Shown: positions 53,058-63,330, numbered from the stretch's first letter. The stretch is 64,000 bases of DNA from Clostridium oryzae (GCF_002029235.1 NZ_MZGV01000015.1:33915-97914); one strand, 5' to 3'. Notes: a model not told the origin generated them from the letters alone. Made by a program: numbers and translations.

Positions 53058-54014
53058 ATGAGAAATACAAGTGTAAAGATATCCATAATTGGAGCAGGTT
53101 TTGTAGGCTCAACTACAGCATTTGCATTGATGATGGGCGGACTTGCATCTGATATTGTTATCGTAGATATAAACAAAGAGAAGGCTGAAGGAGAAGCTAT
53201 GGATCTAGCTCATGGAGAATTCTTTGTTAAACCAGTAAATATAGTGTCTGGTGATTATAAAGACACAAAAGATTCAGATATAGTTATCATAACAGCAGGA
53301 GTTGCTCAAAAGCCAGGTGAAACTAGGCTTGAAATGATAGACAAAAACTTAAAAATATTTAAGGGTATAATCCCAGAAGTTGTAAAATATAATCCTAATG
53401 CTATACTACTGGTTGTATCTAACCCAGTTGATATTCTTTCATATATAACATATAGACTATCAGGTTTTCCAAAAGAAAGAGTTATTGGCTCAGGAACTGT
53501 TCTTGATACTTCACGATTACGATATAAATTAAGTGAACACTTTAAAATAGACACTAGAAATATTCACACCTATATAATGGGCGAACATGGTGACTCAGAG
53601 ATAGCAACCTGGAGTACAACTAAAATTGCTGGCATGGACATAGAGGATTATTGCAATAATTCTTGCCAAAAATGTGAAGAATCACTTAAGAAAGATACTC
53701 TTGATGGTGTCAAAAATGCAGCCTATGAAGTAATTAGTAAGAAAGGAGCAACTTATTATGCAGTTGCACTGGCTATAAAAAGAATAGTGGAAAGCATATT
53801 AAGAAATGAGAACTCTATTTTAACAGTTTCAACTTTACTTCAAGGTGAATATGGCATCTCTGATATGTATCTCGGAGTACCAAGCATAGTTGGAGTCGAT
53901 GGTGTAGAAAAAGTAATAGAAATACCATTAAGTGATTCTGAAAGAAATAAACTTTTCGAATCAGCTGCAACATTGAAAAAGACTTTAAATGAAGCTATCG
54001 ATACAAAGTTATAG
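53058..54014 (+). CDS. ldh: L-lactate dehydrogenase
   Basis: Reduces pyruvate to L-lactate with NADH during fermentation. The Rossmann motif is [18 protein letters not shown] (residues 9-26). The substrate loop [15 protein letters not shown] has the Gln that distinguishes lactate from malate dehydrogenase (which has Arg there) and the catalytic Arg. NPVDILSYI and the catalytic His in MGEHGDSE follow. The 318-residue length is typical. GAGGAGG gives a strong start. It has its own promoter and is monocistronic. Confidence 0.95.
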   Translation: MRNTSVKISIIGAGFVGSTTAFALMMGGLASDIVIVDINKEKAEGEAMDLAHGEFFVKPVNIVSGDYKDTKDSDIVIITAGVAQKPGETRLEMIDKNLKIFKGIIPEVVKYNPNAILLVVSNPVDILSYITYRLSGFPKERVIGSGTVLDTSRLRYKLSEHFKIDTRNIHTYIMGEHGDSEIATWSTTKIAGMDIEDYCNNSCQKCEESLKKDTLDGVKNAAYEVISKKGATYYAVALAIKRIVESILRNENSILTVSTLLQGEYGISDMYLGVPSIVGVDGVEKVIEIPLSDSERNKLFESAATLKKTLNEAIDTKL

Positions 54015-54031
54015 AAGTTTTGTGTCAGCTA

Positions 54032-54060
54032 TTGACATATTTATACGCTAATTGTATAAT
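54032..54060 (+). promoter_or_regulatory. argS promoter
   Basis: TTGACA (54032-54037) and TATAAT (54055-54060) with exactly 17 bases between: a near-consensus sigma-A promoter just after the ldh stop. Confidence 0.75.
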
Positions 54061-54087
54061 AATTGAAATATACTCCAATGAGCGGCT

Positions 54088-54117
54088 AAACCCGTCCCTT
54101 CTATAAGAGACGGGTTT
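54088..54117 (+). terminator. Hairpin between the argS promoter and argS
   Basis: AAACCCGTC pairs with GACGGGTTT, with three more pairs inside, followed by AATTTTATT. It lies downstream of the argS promoter, so it may terminate ldh and also attenuate argS. Confidence 0.65.
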
Positions 54118-54142
54118 AATTTTATTCTATAGGAGTGACGTT

Positions 54143-55837
54143 ATGGATTATCAAAGATATATTGCAGAAAAGATAAAAGAATTCGTTGATATGAATTTAT
54201 CCGATATTGAGCGTCTTATTGAAATTCCCCCAAATGCAGATATGGGTGACTATGCATTTCCATGCTTCAAACTTTCTAAGGCAATTAAAAAAGCACCCAA
54301 TATGATAGCTGCTGATTTGAAAACAAAAATTAAAACTAATGGCTTTGAAAAAATTGAAACTATAGGACCTTATTTAAATTTCTTTATTGACAAGTATATA
54401 TTTGTAAAAACTGTTCTTAACGAAATATTAGCCGAAGGAGATTCCTACGGCAGCTCCAAAATCGGTGCAGGTAAAAATATAGTAGTACAATATTCTTCGC
54501 CTAATATAGCAAGGCCGTTTCATGTTGGGCATTTGTTTGCTACTACTATAGGAAATTCTCTATATAAAATGCTTTCATTCGAAGGTTATAATTGTGTCAG
54601 AATAAACCATTTAGAGGACAGTGGAACACAATTTGGAAAGCTTATCGCAGCTTATAAAATGGGCTGGGCTGATGAAAGTAAACTTGAAAAAGAACCAATC
54701 AATGAACTATTAAGGATATATGTTAAGTTTCATGAAGAAGCAGAAAAACATCCTGAATATGAAGATGCTGCAAGAAAATATTTTAAGTTATTAGAGAATG
54801 GAGAAGAAGAGGAAATAAAGCTCTGGACAAGATTTAAAGATTCAAGTTTAAAAGAATTTAATAAAATATATACAAGATTAAAGGTTGAGTTTGATTCTTA
54901 TGCTGGTGAAAGCTTTTATAGCGACAAATTGGATGCTGTAGTAAACGAGATAGCTGAAAAAAGTTTGCTAACAGAAAGTAACGGAGCTAAAGCTGTTATG
55001 CTAAAGGAGTATAATATGGCACCATGCATTATTAAAAAGACAGATGGTGCAACTACTTATGCAACAAGAGATCTTGCGGCAGCTGTATATAGAAAGAAAA
55101 CTTATGATTTCTATAAAAATATCTACGTAATAGGAAGTACTCAGGTACTTCATTTTAAGCAGATTTTTACTACGTTGAAGCTCATGGGGAAGGATTGGGC
55201 AGAAGATTGCATTCATGTAGATTTTGGTCCGGTCAAATTTACGGATAAAAAGTTGTCTACACGAAAGGGAGATGTAATTTTCCTAGATGATTTATTAAAT
55301 GAAGCTGTACAAAAAACGTTAGAAGTTATAAATGATAAGAGTCCTGATCTGGAAAATAAAGAAACTGTAGCAGAAAAAATAGGTATTGGAGCAGTAATAT
55401 TTAATTATCTAAAAAACAATAGGGAAGATGATATAGTTTTTGATTTGAAGGAAGTGCTTAGTTTCGATGGAGAAACTGGCCCATACGTTCAATATACCTA
55501 TGCAAGAGGGAAAAGCGTTTTAAGAAAAGCTGGAAATATTCCACAAAATGTAGATTTTACAAGACTTACGGAAGTAGAAGAGTTTGAATTAGTAAAGCAG
55601 CTTGCTGCATTTAAAGAATATATTTTAAACAGCATAGAAAAGTATGAACCATCAATAGTTACAAGATATATAATTGATTTAGCAAAGGCTTTTAATAAAT
55701 TCTACAATCTTCACAGTGTACTCAATGCTGATGATATTGATCTTAAAAATGCAATAATTAGACTGGTTGAAGGTGCCTGTCAGGTAATAAAGAACGGTCT
55801 AAATTTGCTTGGAGTTGACATTGTTGAAAAAATGTAA
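54143..55837 (+). CDS. argS: Arginyl-tRNA synthetase
   Basis: A class I synthetase for tRNA-Arg. The N-terminal Arg-tRNA domain (residues 1-85), the ATP-binding signature [14 protein letters not shown] (the HIGH motif as HVGH, near residue 130), the [16 protein letters not shown] region (KMSKS-like) near residue 372 and the C-terminal DALR anticodon-binding domain are all present. The length of 564 residues is normal. TAGGAG lies 6 bases before the ATG. The 5' leader contains a hairpin that might control it. Confidence 0.97.
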   Translation: MDYQRYIAEKIKEFVDMNLSDIERLIEIPPNADMGDYAFPCFKLSKAIKKAPNMIAADLKTKIKTNGFEKIETIGPYLNFFIDKYIFVKTVLNEILAEGDSYGSSKIGAGKNIVVQYSSPNIARPFHVGHLFATTIGNSLYKMLSFEGYNCVRINHLEDSGTQFGKLIAAYKMGWADESKLEKEPINELLRIYVKFHEEAEKHPEYEDAARKYFKLLENGEEEEIKLWTRFKDSSLKEFNKIYTRLKVEFDSYAGESFYSDKLDAVVNEIAEKSLLTESNGAKAVMLKEYNMAPCIIKKTDGATTYATRDLAAAVYRKKTYDFYKNIYVIGSTQVLHFKQIFTTLKLMGKDWAEDCIHVDFGPVKFTDKKLSTRKGDVIFLDDLLNEAVQKTLEVINDKSPDLENKETVAEKIGIGAVIFNYLKNNREDDIVFDLKEVLSFDGETGPYVQYTYARGKSVLRKAGNIPQNVDFTRLTEVEEFELVKQLAAFKEYILNSIEKYEPSIVTRYIIDLAKAFNKFYNLHSVLNADDIDLKNAIIRLVEGACQVIKNGLNLLGVDIVEKM

Positions 55838-55849
55838 AAAAGAAAGAAG

Positions 55850-55878
55850 TTGACAATAAAAACGACTAATGCTATACT
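55850..55878 (+). promoter_or_regulatory. Promoter of the riboflavin operon
   Basis: TTGACA (55850-55855) and TATACT (55873-55878), spacing 17 bases, with transcription expected to start just before the FMN riboswitch. Confidence 0.75.
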
Positions 55879-55891
55879 TAATAAAATTAAA

Positions 55892-56009
55892 TAAATCTTC
55901 AGGGCAGGGTGAGATTCCCGACCGGTGGTATAGCCCACGAACCGTAAGGTGTGATTTCGGTGAAATTCCGAGGCCGACAGTATATAAGTCTGGATAAAAG
56001 GAAGATTAT
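55892..56009 (+). promoter_or_regulatory. FMN riboswitch (RFN element)
   Basis: The RFN core is plain: TCTTCAGGGCAGGGTGAGAT, the GACCGGTGGT and AGCCCACGA segments, TGATTTCGGTGAAATTCCGA and GGCCGACAGT. P1 arms AATCTTC (55894-55900) and GAAGATT (56001-56007) close it. FMN binding should shut down the operon downstream through the terminator at 56067. Confidence 0.96.
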
Positions 56010-56066
56010 TATGTTTGTATGTTTGTATATTTGTTTTTTTTGATATGCATATTTGTTTTCGTAATA

Positions 56067-56106
56067 ATAAGCTCTGAAATGTTATCATTTCAGGGCTTAT
56101 ATTTTT
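56067..56106 (+). terminator. Riboswitch-controlled terminator
   Basis: ATAAGCTCTGAAATG pairs with CATTTCAGGGCTTAT (one G-U pair), 4-base loop, then ATTTTT. Part of its left arm (GCTCTGAA, 56071-56078) can instead pair with TTCAGGGC (55898-55905) in the aptamer. Confidence 0.85.
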
Positions 56107-56151
56107 CATTGACATATGCATTGAAACATTTTACATACTCTAATATAGTGT

Positions 56152-56182
56152 CGCCCTGAATAAATTTTTAGGGCGCTTTTTT
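56152..56182 (+). terminator. Second hairpin before ribD
   Basis: CGCCCT (56152-56157) pairs with AGGGCG around a 12-base loop, followed by CTTTTTT. The same GGGCG can instead pair with CGCCC just upstream of the ribD ribosome site. Confidence 0.65.
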
Positions 56183-56205
56183 ACGCCCAAAAGGAGCTGA
56201 TATGA

Positions 56206-57300
56206 GTGAATGATGAGTACTATATGAAAATAGCACTTAGTGAAGCAAAAAGGGGATGTGGGTTTGTAAATCCAAATCCTATGGTAGGTGCCGTCATCGT
56301 AAAAAACGATGAGATTATTGGAACTGGCTATCATGAAAAATATGGGAAGTTACATGCTGAAAGAAATGCTATTGCCTCATGCCAAAAATCAATAGAGGGT
56401 GCAACAATGTATGTTACTCTTGAACCCTGCTGTCATTATGGAAAAACACCTCCTTGCACAGAAGCAATTATTGAAAGCCAAATTAGTACTGTAATAATTG
56501 GTTCAAAAGATTCAAATCCATTAGTCGCCGGAAGGGGAATCAATGTGCTAAAAAAGCATGGAATTGTAGTAAAAACCGGAGTTCTAGAAAATGAATGTTT
56601 AAAATTAAATGAAGTGTTTTTTCATTATATAAAAACTAGGACTCCATTTGTTGTAATGAAATATGCGATGACGCTGGATGGTAAAATTGCAACTCGTACA
56701 GGAAAATCTAAGTGGATTACAGGTGAAGCAGCCAGAAAACATGTACATACCTCTAGGCATAAATATTCCTCTATTATGGTTGGCATTGGAACAGTATTAG
56801 CTGATGATCCAATGCTTAACTGCAGAATGCCAAATGGCAGAAACCCAAAACGCATTGTATGTGATACCAATTTGCAAATACCACTGTCATCAAAAATCGT
56901 AGAAACTGCAAATGAAATTCCGACATATATAGCTACTGCTGCAGAAAACACTGAAAAGGTGACACAGCTTCAGAAAAAAGGCTGTTATATTATAAACACA
57001 CCAAAAAAAGATGAATATTTAGATTTAAATATATTGATGACACAGCTTGGCAGTGAAAATATAGACAGCATACTACTGGAAGGTGGTTCTACGCTGAATT
57101 ACAATGCATTAAACAGTGGTATAGTAAATAAAATTCAAGCGTATATTGCTCCTAAAATATTTGGAGGTTCTCAAGCGATACCATCTGTCGGCGGCGTTGG
57201 TATTGATAACCCTAAAGATGCATTTAAATTTGTAAACAGAAAAATCACAGTTTTAGGCGAAGATATTTTATTAGAATTTGATATGAAAGAAGGTGAATAA
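56206..57300 (+). CDS. ribD: Bifunctional riboflavin deaminase/reductase
   Basis: Deaminates and reduces the pyrimidine intermediate of riboflavin synthesis. The N-terminal deaminase has HAERNAI and the zinc motif PCCHYGKTPPC (residues 42-80), and the reductase domain starts at about 145 (VVMKYAMTLDGKIATRTG). It is 364 residues. The GTG start at 56206 has AAAAGGAG 9 bases before it; a nearby ATG is out of frame and hits a stop after three codons. It directly abuts ribE. Confidence 0.96.
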   Translation: MNDEYYMKIALSEAKRGCGFVNPNPMVGAVIVKNDEIIGTGYHEKYGKLHAERNAIASCQKSIEGATMYVTLEPCCHYGKTPPCTEAIIESQISTVIIGSKDSNPLVAGRGINVLKKHGIVVKTGVLENECLKLNEVFFHYIKTRTPFVVMKYAMTLDGKIATRTGKSKWITGEAARKHVHTSRHKYSSIMVGIGTVLADDPMLNCRMPNGRNPKRIVCDTNLQIPLSSKIVETANEIPTYIATAAENTEKVTQLQKKGCYIINTPKKDEYLDLNILMTQLGSENIDSILLEGGSTLNYNALNSGIVNKIQAYIAPKIFGGSQAIPSVGGVGIDNPKDAFKFVNRKITVLGEDILLEFDMKEGE

Positions 57301-57957
57301 ATGTTTACTGGCATTGTAGAGGAAATAGGAAAGGTAGTGACTTTAGAGAAGGGAAAAATCTCCACAAAATTATCGGTAAAAGCTGATTTTATATTCCAAG
57401 ATTTAAAAATAGGTGATAGTGTGGCTGTAAATGGAGCCTGCCTCACTGTAAGCAGTTACAAAAGTAAAATCTTCACTGCAGATGTAATGAACGAAACATT
57501 AAGTAGAAGTTCTTTAGGCTTATTGAGGACTGGAATGAATGTAAATCTTGAAAGGGCAATGCCGGCAAACGGACGCTTCGGAGGACATATTGTATCTGGA
57601 CATATAGATGATACTGGAATTCTTCAGAGTTTTAAACAAGATGATAATGCCGTTTGGATTACAGTAACTGCCAATCAAAATATAATAAAATACATTGTAG
57701 AAAAAGGTTCTATTACAATGGAAGGAATCAGTTTAACGATAGCTAAAGTAAATTCAAATAATTTTCTAGTGTCTGTAATGCCGCATACATACAACAATAC
57801 AACATTATTTGAAAAAAGGATTGGTGATGCCGTTAATCTTGAAGTAGATGTTTTAGGCAAATATGTTCATAAGTTTTTAAACTTGGATAATCAAAATGAA
57901 CAAAGTTCAGGTAAAATAACGATTGATTTTTTAAAAAGAAATGGATTTAATATCTGA
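57301..57957 (+). CDS. ribE: Riboflavin synthase alpha subunit
   Basis: Dismutates two lumazine molecules to riboflavin. Two homologous lumazine-binding barrels start at MFTGIVEEIGKVV (residue 1) and GHIVSGHIDDTGI (near residue 98), with VNGACLTV and MEGISLTI in each. The product is 218 residues. The start codon follows the ribD stop with no gap; the ribosome site is GAAGGTG inside ribD. Second gene of the ribD-ribE-ribBA-ribH operon. Confidence 0.97.
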   Translation: MFTGIVEEIGKVVTLEKGKISTKLSVKADFIFQDLKIGDSVAVNGACLTVSSYKSKIFTADVMNETLSRSSLGLLRTGMNVNLERAMPANGRFGGHIVSGHIDDTGILQSFKQDDNAVWITVTANQNIIKYIVEKGSITMEGISLTIAKVNSNNFLVSVMPHTYNNTTLFEKRIGDAVNLEVDVLGKYVHKFLNLDNQNEQSSGKITIDFLKRNGFNI

Positions 57958-57972
57958 AAGGAGAATATGATT

Positions 57973-59172
57973 ATGTTTAAATTCAATACAATTGAAGAGG
58001 CTCTAGAGGATCTCAGGCAAGGTAAAATTATAGTAACAACAGACGATGAAGATAGAGAAAACGAAGGAGACTTAATCTGTGCGGCTGAGTTTGCTACTAC
58101 AGAAAATGTTAATTTCATGGCAACCTATGGTAAAGGTCTTATCTGTATGCCAATGAATAGCAAGCTCGCATCTAAACTAGCCCTTTCACCAATGGTTTCA
58201 AATAATACTGACAATCACCAGACAGCATTTACTGTATCTATTGATCATAAGGATACGACTACAGGAATTTCGGCTGTAGAGCGTTCTATAACTGCCTTAA
58301 AATGTGTGAATGGGGACTCTAAACCTGAAGATTTTCGCAGACCTGGTCATATGTTTCCATTAATCGCTAGAGAAAATGGTGTTTTTGAGCGTAATGGACA
58401 TACAGAAGCTACCGTTGATCTGATGAGGCTTTCGGGGCTAAAAGAATGTGGTCTTTGCTGCGAAATAATGGGGAATGATGGTAAAATGCTACGGGAAACT
58501 CAGCTGCTTAATTTTGTCAAGGAACATAGGCTGAAAATTATCACGATTAAATCACTGCAGGAATATAGAATGCAGAAAGAAAAACTAGTTATGCAGGCAG
58601 TAAAAACAAAAATGCCAACAAAATATGGTGAGTTTGCTGCTTATGGATATATAAATAAAATTAATGGAGAACATCATATAGCATTGGTTAAAGGTGATAT
58701 CTCAGATGGTAAACCTGTTTTATGCCGAGTCCATTCTGAATGTTTAACGGGAGATGCCTTTGGTTCATTACGCTGCGATTGTGGGCAACAGTTTGCTGCT
58801 GCAATGACTCAAATTCAGAAAAGCGGAAGAGGAATTCTTTTATATATGTCGCAGGAAGGACGAGGCATTGGACTGATTAACAAGTTAAAAGCTTACGCAC
58901 TTCAAGATAACGGCTTAGATACTGTTGAAGCGAATATAGCTTTAGGTTTTAAAGAGGATTTAAGAGAGTACAATATTGCTGCACAAATTTTGACAGACTT
59001 AGGGGTAAAAGAGTTAGCGTTAATGACAAATAATCCTGATAAAATAGAGCAGCTGTCTTCCTATGGATTGAAGGTCATAAAAAGAGTGCCCATTGAAATA
59101 CCAGCATCTAAATATGATTCGTTTTATCTTAAAACCAAGAAACAGAAAATGAGACATATTTTAAATTATTAA
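57973..59172 (+). CDS. ribBA: Bifunctional DHBP synthase / GTP cyclohydrolase II
   Basis: A fusion supplying both branches of riboflavin synthesis. The N-terminal RibB half ([17 protein letters not shown], residues 22-38; [13 protein letters not shown] [13 protein letters not shown]) makes dihydroxybutanone phosphate. The C-terminal RibA half ([20 protein letters not shown] with the zinc cysteines, [17 protein letters not shown]-like [10 protein letters not shown]) opens GTP. AGGAG lies 9 bases before the ATG at 57973; the ATG at 57967 is only 3 bases from it. 399 residues is typical. Confidence 0.96.
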   Translation: MFKFNTIEEALEDLRQGKIIVTTDDEDRENEGDLICAAEFATTENVNFMATYGKGLICMPMNSKLASKLALSPMVSNNTDNHQTAFTVSIDHKDTTTGISAVERSITALKCVNGDSKPEDFRRPGHMFPLIARENGVFERNGHTEATVDLMRLSGLKECGLCCEIMGNDGKMLRETQLLNFVKEHRLKIITIKSLQEYRMQKEKLVMQAVKTKMPTKYGEFAAYGYINKINGEHHIALVKGDISDGKPVLCRVHSECLTGDAFGSLRCDCGQQFAAAMTQIQKSGRGILLYMSQEGRGIGLINKLKAYALQDNGLDTVEANIALGFKEDLREYNIAAQILTDLGVKELALMTNNPDKIEQLSSYGLKVIKRVPIEIPASKYDSFYLKTKKQKMRHILNY

Positions 59173-59192
59173 TAATGAAGGAGAAGAAATAA

Positions 59193-59657
59193 ATGAAAAT
59201 ATTTGAAGGCAAATTAGTATCAAATAATATTAAGATAGGTATTGTTGCAGCAAGATTTAATGAATTTATAGTTTCAAAATTGATAGATGGTGCTTTAGAT
59301 GGCCTTAGAAGGCATGATGTACATGATGATAGTATTGAACTTGCATGGGTACCTGGAGCTTTCGAAATACCACTTATTGCATCAAAAATGGCTAATTCAG
59401 GAAAATATGATGCTGTAATCTGTTTGGGAGCAGTTATAAGAGGTGCAACCTCACACTATGATTATGTATGTACAGAAGTGTCTAAAGGTATCGCCCAGGT
59501 TTCACTAAATTCTCCTGTACCAGTAATGTTTGGAGTCCTTACTACAGAAAATATAGAGCAGGCTATTGAAAGAGCAGGTTCAAAAGCAGGTAATAAGGGT
59601 TATGAATGTGCACTTGGAGCAATAGAAATGGTAAATTTAATACGAGAAATAAATTAG
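59193..59657 (+). CDS. ribH: Lumazine synthase
   Basis: Makes 6,7-dimethyl-8-ribityllumazine; forms large icosahedral or pentameric assemblies. The motifs are [20 protein letters not shown] (residues 11-30), [28 protein letters not shown] (His in the active site), [20 protein letters not shown] and [14 protein letters not shown]. It is 154 residues. AAGGAG precedes the ATG. Last gene of the operon, followed by a terminator. Confidence 0.97.
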   Translation: MKIFEGKLVSNNIKIGIVAARFNEFIVSKLIDGALDGLRRHDVHDDSIELAWVPGAFEIPLIASKMANSGKYDAVICLGAVIRGATSHYDYVCTEVSKGIAQVSLNSPVPVMFGVLTTENIEQAIERAGSKAGNKGYECALGAIEMVNLIREIN

Positions 59658-59680
59658 TTTAAGTTAAGTATAACATAATA

Positions 59681-59722
59681 AATAAAATCCACGAGTGACA
59701 TATTACATTCGTGGATTTTATT
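59681..59722. terminator. Bidirectional terminator of the rib operon and gltX
   Basis: AATAAAATCCACGA (59681-59694) and its complement (59709-59722) flank a 14-base loop, between the convergent ribH and gltX genes. Confidence 0.85.
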
Positions 59723-59730
59723 TATATCGT

Positions 59731-61182
59731 TTATTTTAACATTTCTATTCCAGTTTTTATTCTTCTAATGCTTTCTTCTTTGCCAATTATATCGGCTATT
59801 TCAAAAGCACCGCCTGGTGTGAAAGCTTTTCCGGAAAGAGCAGTTCTCAGCGGCCAAAGCATTTGACCATTTTTAACTCCTAATTCACTTATTAGTGCCA
59901 TAACAGCATCGTGTACACTGTCGAAGTTCCAGTTATCGATTGCTTCAAGCACTGGCAATGCTTTCTCAAGAGCTTCGAGTGAATTTTCAGCATTTGTTTT
60001 CATCTTTTTATGAGTGTAGATATCAATGCTGTATTCAGGAAGTGTATCAAAAAAATCTACCATGTCAGGTATCTCACTTAACACCTCTGTACGTGTATGA
60101 ACAAGCTCAGATATCTTCTTTAGGTCTAAATCTTTTTTAATTACTTGTTTATAATAAGGTACTGCTAATTCATGGAATTCTTCAATTGGAAGCATTCTAA
60201 TATATTCCCCATTCATCCATTTAAGCTTAACATCATCAAATATAGCAGGGGATGTATTTATTTTTTTATAATCGAAAGCTCTGATAAGTTCCTGCAGTGA
60301 AAAAATTTCTTGTGTCGTACCAGGATTCCAGCCTAATAATGCTATATAATTGAGTACAGCATCCTTAAGATATCCCTTATCAAGTAAATCTTCAAAGGAA
60401 GCATCTCCGTTTCTCTTTGAAAGCTTATGATGAGCATCTTTCATTATAGGAGGGCAGTGTACATATATAGGTACCTCCCATCCAAAAGCTTCGTAGAGTC
60501 TGTTATATTTTGGAGCAGAAGATAAATATTCACTTCCTCTTACAACATGAGTAATTCCCATCAAATGATCATCTACAACGTTAGCAAAGTTATATGTTGG
60601 AAGTCCATCTGACTTAATTAGTATCATATCTTCAAGCTCTGAATTTTCAACTTCAATAACTCCATAAATTACGTCATCAAATCTTGTTTTCCCTGTTGTT
60701 GGGTTGTTCTGTCTTATTACATAAGGAAGGCCTTTTTTCAAGTTTTCCTCTATTTCTTCTTTGGATAGATTAGCACAATGCTTATCATATTTATAAGGTC
60801 TCTTAAGAGCTTCTGCATTAGCTCTTATCATGTCTAATCTTTCTTTGCTGCAGAAACAGTAGTATGCTTCGCCTTTTTCTACGAGCATTTGAGCATATTT
60901 AAGATAGATATCTTTTCTCTCACTTTGCACATAAGGTCCAACATCTCCGCCTATATCCGGACCTTCATCATGTTTTAAGCCAGTCATTTTCATTGTGTTA
61001 TATATTACATCAACAGCACCTTCTACATATCGTTCCTGGTCTGTATCTTCAATTCTAAGAATAAAATCTCCGTCTTCATGTTTTGCAATAAGATATGCAT
61101 AAAGCGCTGTTCTAAGGTTACCAATATGCATATATCCCGTAGGACTAGGTGCAAATCTTGTTCTTACTCTTGTACTTGACAT
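59731..61182 (-). CDS. gltX: Glutamyl-tRNA synthetase
   Basis: A class I synthetase for tRNA-Glu. The HIGH motif appears as [19 protein letters not shown] (residues 8-26), the KMSKS motif as HKLSKRNGD near residue 250, and the anticodon-binding domain fills the C-terminal 150 residues. The length is 483 residues. GGGAG lies 8 bases before the ATG at 61182; the ATG at 61197 precedes that site. No glnS is visible in the window, so this could be the discriminating or the nondiscriminating type. Confidence 0.97.
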   Translation of the reverse strand: MSSTRVRTRFAPSPTGYMHIGNLRTALYAYLIAKHEDGDFILRIEDTDQERYVEGAVDVIYNTMKMTGLKHDEGPDIGGDVGPYVQSERKDIYLKYAQMLVEKGEAYYCFCSKERLDMIRANAEALKRPYKYDKHCANLSKEEIEENLKKGLPYVIRQNNPTTGKTRFDDVIYGVIEVENSELEDMILIKSDGLPTYNFANVVDDHLMGITHVVRGSEYLSSAPKYNRLYEAFGWEVPIYVHCPPIMKDAHHKLSKRNGDASFEDLLDKGYLKDAVLNYIALLGWNPGTTQEIFSLQELIRAFDYKKINTSPAIFDDVKLKWMNGEYIRMLPIEEFHELAVPYYKQVIKKDLDLKKISELVHTRTEVLSEIPDMVDFFDTLPEYSIDIYTHKKMKTNAENSLEALEKALPVLEAIDNWNFDSVHDAVMALISELGVKNGQMLWPLRTALSGKAFTPGGAFEIADIIGKEESIRRIKTGIEMLK

Positions 61183-61281
61183 ATTGCTCACTCCCATTTA
61201 TCTATATATGTATAACATTATTTATATTATCTCAATAGCATATAAAAGTCAATATTCCTAGAATTGGCTCTATATATGTTA

Positions 61282-62160
61282 CTAATAGACATGTTCAGGC
61301 TGCCAGCGTCTGACATTCTGACCATCACTTAATATGACAACAGTTCCCGTTACATCCGTACGATATGTTTTAATTTCAGCTTCACGAAGCCTTGTTAGCG
61401 TATCTGGAGCTGGATGACCATAATCATTATTTTTTCCGCAGGATATAACTGCAATTTTAGGACTGACTTTATTAATAAATTCCTGAGTAGATGAGTATCT
61501 GCTGCCATGATGAGCAACTTTTAAAACGTCAGCTTTTATATCTGAACCTTTCTGCAGCAGTTCATCTTCAACAGGGCTTTCAGCATCACCTGTAAATAAA
61601 AAGCTCGTGTTTTTGTATTGAAGCTTGCATACTACTGAATAATTATTTACTTCATCATAGTTTTCATGAAGCGGTGCTAAAATTTTGAGCTCATAGTCAC
61701 TTCCTTTTAGTAGTACTTGTTCCATTCCCGTAACAATAGCTACATGTATTTTCATTTTTTTGCTTCTCAGTGCTGCTACCATGTCATTGAACTCCTCTGT
61801 GTAACTTATTTTTCTGGGAGCATACATAATTTTAACAGGAAATTTTCTTATAACATTGGCCATCCCGCCAATATGATCCTCATGTGGATGAGTAGCTATA
61901 ATAAGATCTAAGCCTTTCACACCAGCTGAATTTAAATAATTTACAACACTGTTTGCAGCATCGTTAGGTCCGGCATCTATTAATATATTTTTATTTTCAA
62001 TTTGTATTAGTGAACAATCTCCCTGACCGACATTTATATAATGGACTACCAATTTGGAGTTATAATTTACTGTAGCCACTTGTTTTGCTTCGCATCCGTC
62101 CCCAAATAGCATAGTAAAGGTCAATAATAATATTATTAACAATTTATAGCTGTTACTCAT
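61282..62160 (-). CDS. Secreted ComEC/Rec2-like MBL-fold hydrolase
   Basis: An extracellular MBL-fold protein of 292 residues. It has a signal sequence (residues 5-20, KLLIILLLTFTMLFGDG) ending near a Cys, with no perfect lipobox (GDGC). The hydrolase part has VVHYINVGQGDCSLIQIENK, LIIATHPHEDHIGG (metal motif), FLFTGDAESPVEDELL and LKVAHHGSRYSS, the pattern of the ComEC C-terminal domain and its secreted relatives. No competence membrane domain is present, so DNA uptake is not implied. AAGGAGG precedes the ATG at 62160. Substrate unknown. Confidence 0.87.
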   Translation of the reverse strand: MSNSYKLLIILLLTFTMLFGDGCEAKQVATVNYNSKLVVHYINVGQGDCSLIQIENKNILIDAGPNDAANSVVNYLNSAGVKGLDLIIATHPHEDHIGGMANVIRKFPVKIMYAPRKISYTEEFNDMVAALRSKKMKIHVAIVTGMEQVLLKGSDYELKILAPLHENYDEVNNYSVVCKLQYKNTSFLFTGDAESPVEDELLQKGSDIKADVLKVAHHGSRYSSTQEFINKVSPKIAVISCGKNNDYGHPAPDTLTRLREAEIKTYRTDVTGTVVILSDGQNVRRWQPEHVY

Positions 62161-62282
62161 CCAATTCCTCCTTAACAAGTTATATAAATTAAATTTATTT
62201 TATCGAGTTAATAATATGACAATAGTACCAAAAATAATGTATAATATATTTGTATATAATTATTTTTGGCGGTGATAATTGC

Positions 62283-62996
62283 ATGAAAACGTATTACTTA
62301 ATATTTAAAATTTTCTATTTTATGCTTGTAAAAAGGCTAAAGAAAGTATTCTCTAAAAAAGCACGTGAAGAAGATCCATATATTGTAGTAAGTAATTGGG
62401 CAAAATATTGTTTTAAAATAACTGGCGTTAATCTTGAAGTACATGGTAAAGAAAATCTACCTCAGGAGAATTGCCTTTTTGTATCAAACCATCAGAGTTA
62501 TTTTGATATTCCAATTTTTCTTGCATCCATGGATAGACGGGTGGCGCTTGTTTCTAAAAAAGAAGTAGAAAAACTGCCATTCATCGCTTATTGGATGAAG
62601 CTGATACACTGTGTTTTCTTAGATAGGGATAATCCTAGAGAAGCCATTTCTTCAATAAATACAGGTGCAGAAAATATTAAAAAGTATACATCGATGGTTA
62701 TTTTTCCCGAGGGCACTAGAAGCAAAAGTGATAATATAGGTGAATTTAAGAAGGGGAGTCTCAAACTCGGAATCAAAGCTAATGCACCTATTGTGCCTGT
62801 GACAATATTTAGAAGTTACAAAGGCTTCGAGGAAAACAAAAAATTTACAAAGTGTACAATAAAACTTATAATACATAAGCCAATTTATTTAGATAATTTA
62901 GATAAAGTTCAAAAGAATAATCTAAGTAATAGTATTAGAACAACAATAATAGAAAGCTACAATAAGCTATTAGCAGAAGCTTCAGCTGCAGAATAA
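62283..62996 (+). CDS. plsC: 1-acyl-sn-glycerol-3-phosphate acyltransferase
   Basis: A membrane-bound acyltransferase that makes phosphatidic acid. The catalytic HX4D motif is in LFVSNHQSYFDIPIF (near residue 70), with the glycerol-phosphate motif VIFPEGTRSKSD near residue 140 and KANAPIVPVTIF near 170. An N-terminal hydrophobic stretch (YYLIFKIFYFMLV) anchors it. GGCGGTGA lies 6-7 bases before the ATG at 62283 (237 residues). It stands alone, followed by a terminator. Confidence 0.92.
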   Translation: MKTYYLIFKIFYFMLVKRLKKVFSKKAREEDPYIVVSNWAKYCFKITGVNLEVHGKENLPQENCLFVSNHQSYFDIPIFLASMDRRVALVSKKEVEKLPFIAYWMKLIHCVFLDRDNPREAISSINTGAENIKKYTSMVIFPEGTRSKSDNIGEFKKGSLKLGIKANAPIVPVTIFRSYKGFEENKKFTKCTIKLIIHKPIYLDNLDKVQKNNLSNSIRTTIIESYNKLLAEASAAE

Positions 62997-63015
62997 TAAA
63001 AGGGAAGTATAAAAA

Positions 63016-63052
63016 ATAGTCTCCTAATGGTTTTATACCATTAAGAGACTAT
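63016..63052 (+). terminator. Terminator after plsC
   Basis: ATAGTCTCCTAATGG pairs with CCATTAAGAGACTAT (one C-A mismatch), 7-base loop, then CTTTGTT. It may also serve the convergent DUF378 gene. Confidence 0.8.
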
Positions 63053-63120
63053 CTTTGTTATAGACTTAATACAAACATATCTTCTTCAATCATTTACACA
63101 ATATATTATAGGAGCAGAAA

Positions 63121-63330
63121 CTACTTTTCATCAATAACAACTCTATCTCTTGCAAAAAACGAAATAGAATACAATCCTGCAATTCCTACAAGAGCAAATA
63201 TTACTCTTGTTGCTGCTGTCATATTTCCAAATAAAGCTGAAACCAGATCATATTGGAAAAAGCCTATCAATCCCCAGTTAACAGCGCCTATTACTACAAG
63301 TAATAATGCTATTGAATCCAAAATTTTCAT
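63121..63330 (-). CDS. DUF378 membrane protein
   Basis: A 69-residue protein with two transmembrane helices (ILDSIALLLVVIGAVNWGLI and RVIFALVGIAGLYSISFFAR), typical of DUF378. No function is known. AAAAGGAG lies 9 bases before the ATG at 63330; two in-frame ATGs upstream lie in or before that site. Confidence 0.88.
   Translation of the reverse strand: MKILDSIALLLVVIGAVNWGLIGFFQYDLVSALFGNMTAATRVIFALVGIAGLYSISFFARDRVVIDEK

Noticed and set aside
56109..56137. Second promoter (TTGACA at 56109) bypassing the FMN riboswitch
   Set aside because: The -35 box is good, but at 17-base spacing the -10 box reads TACATA, which is too weak to support.
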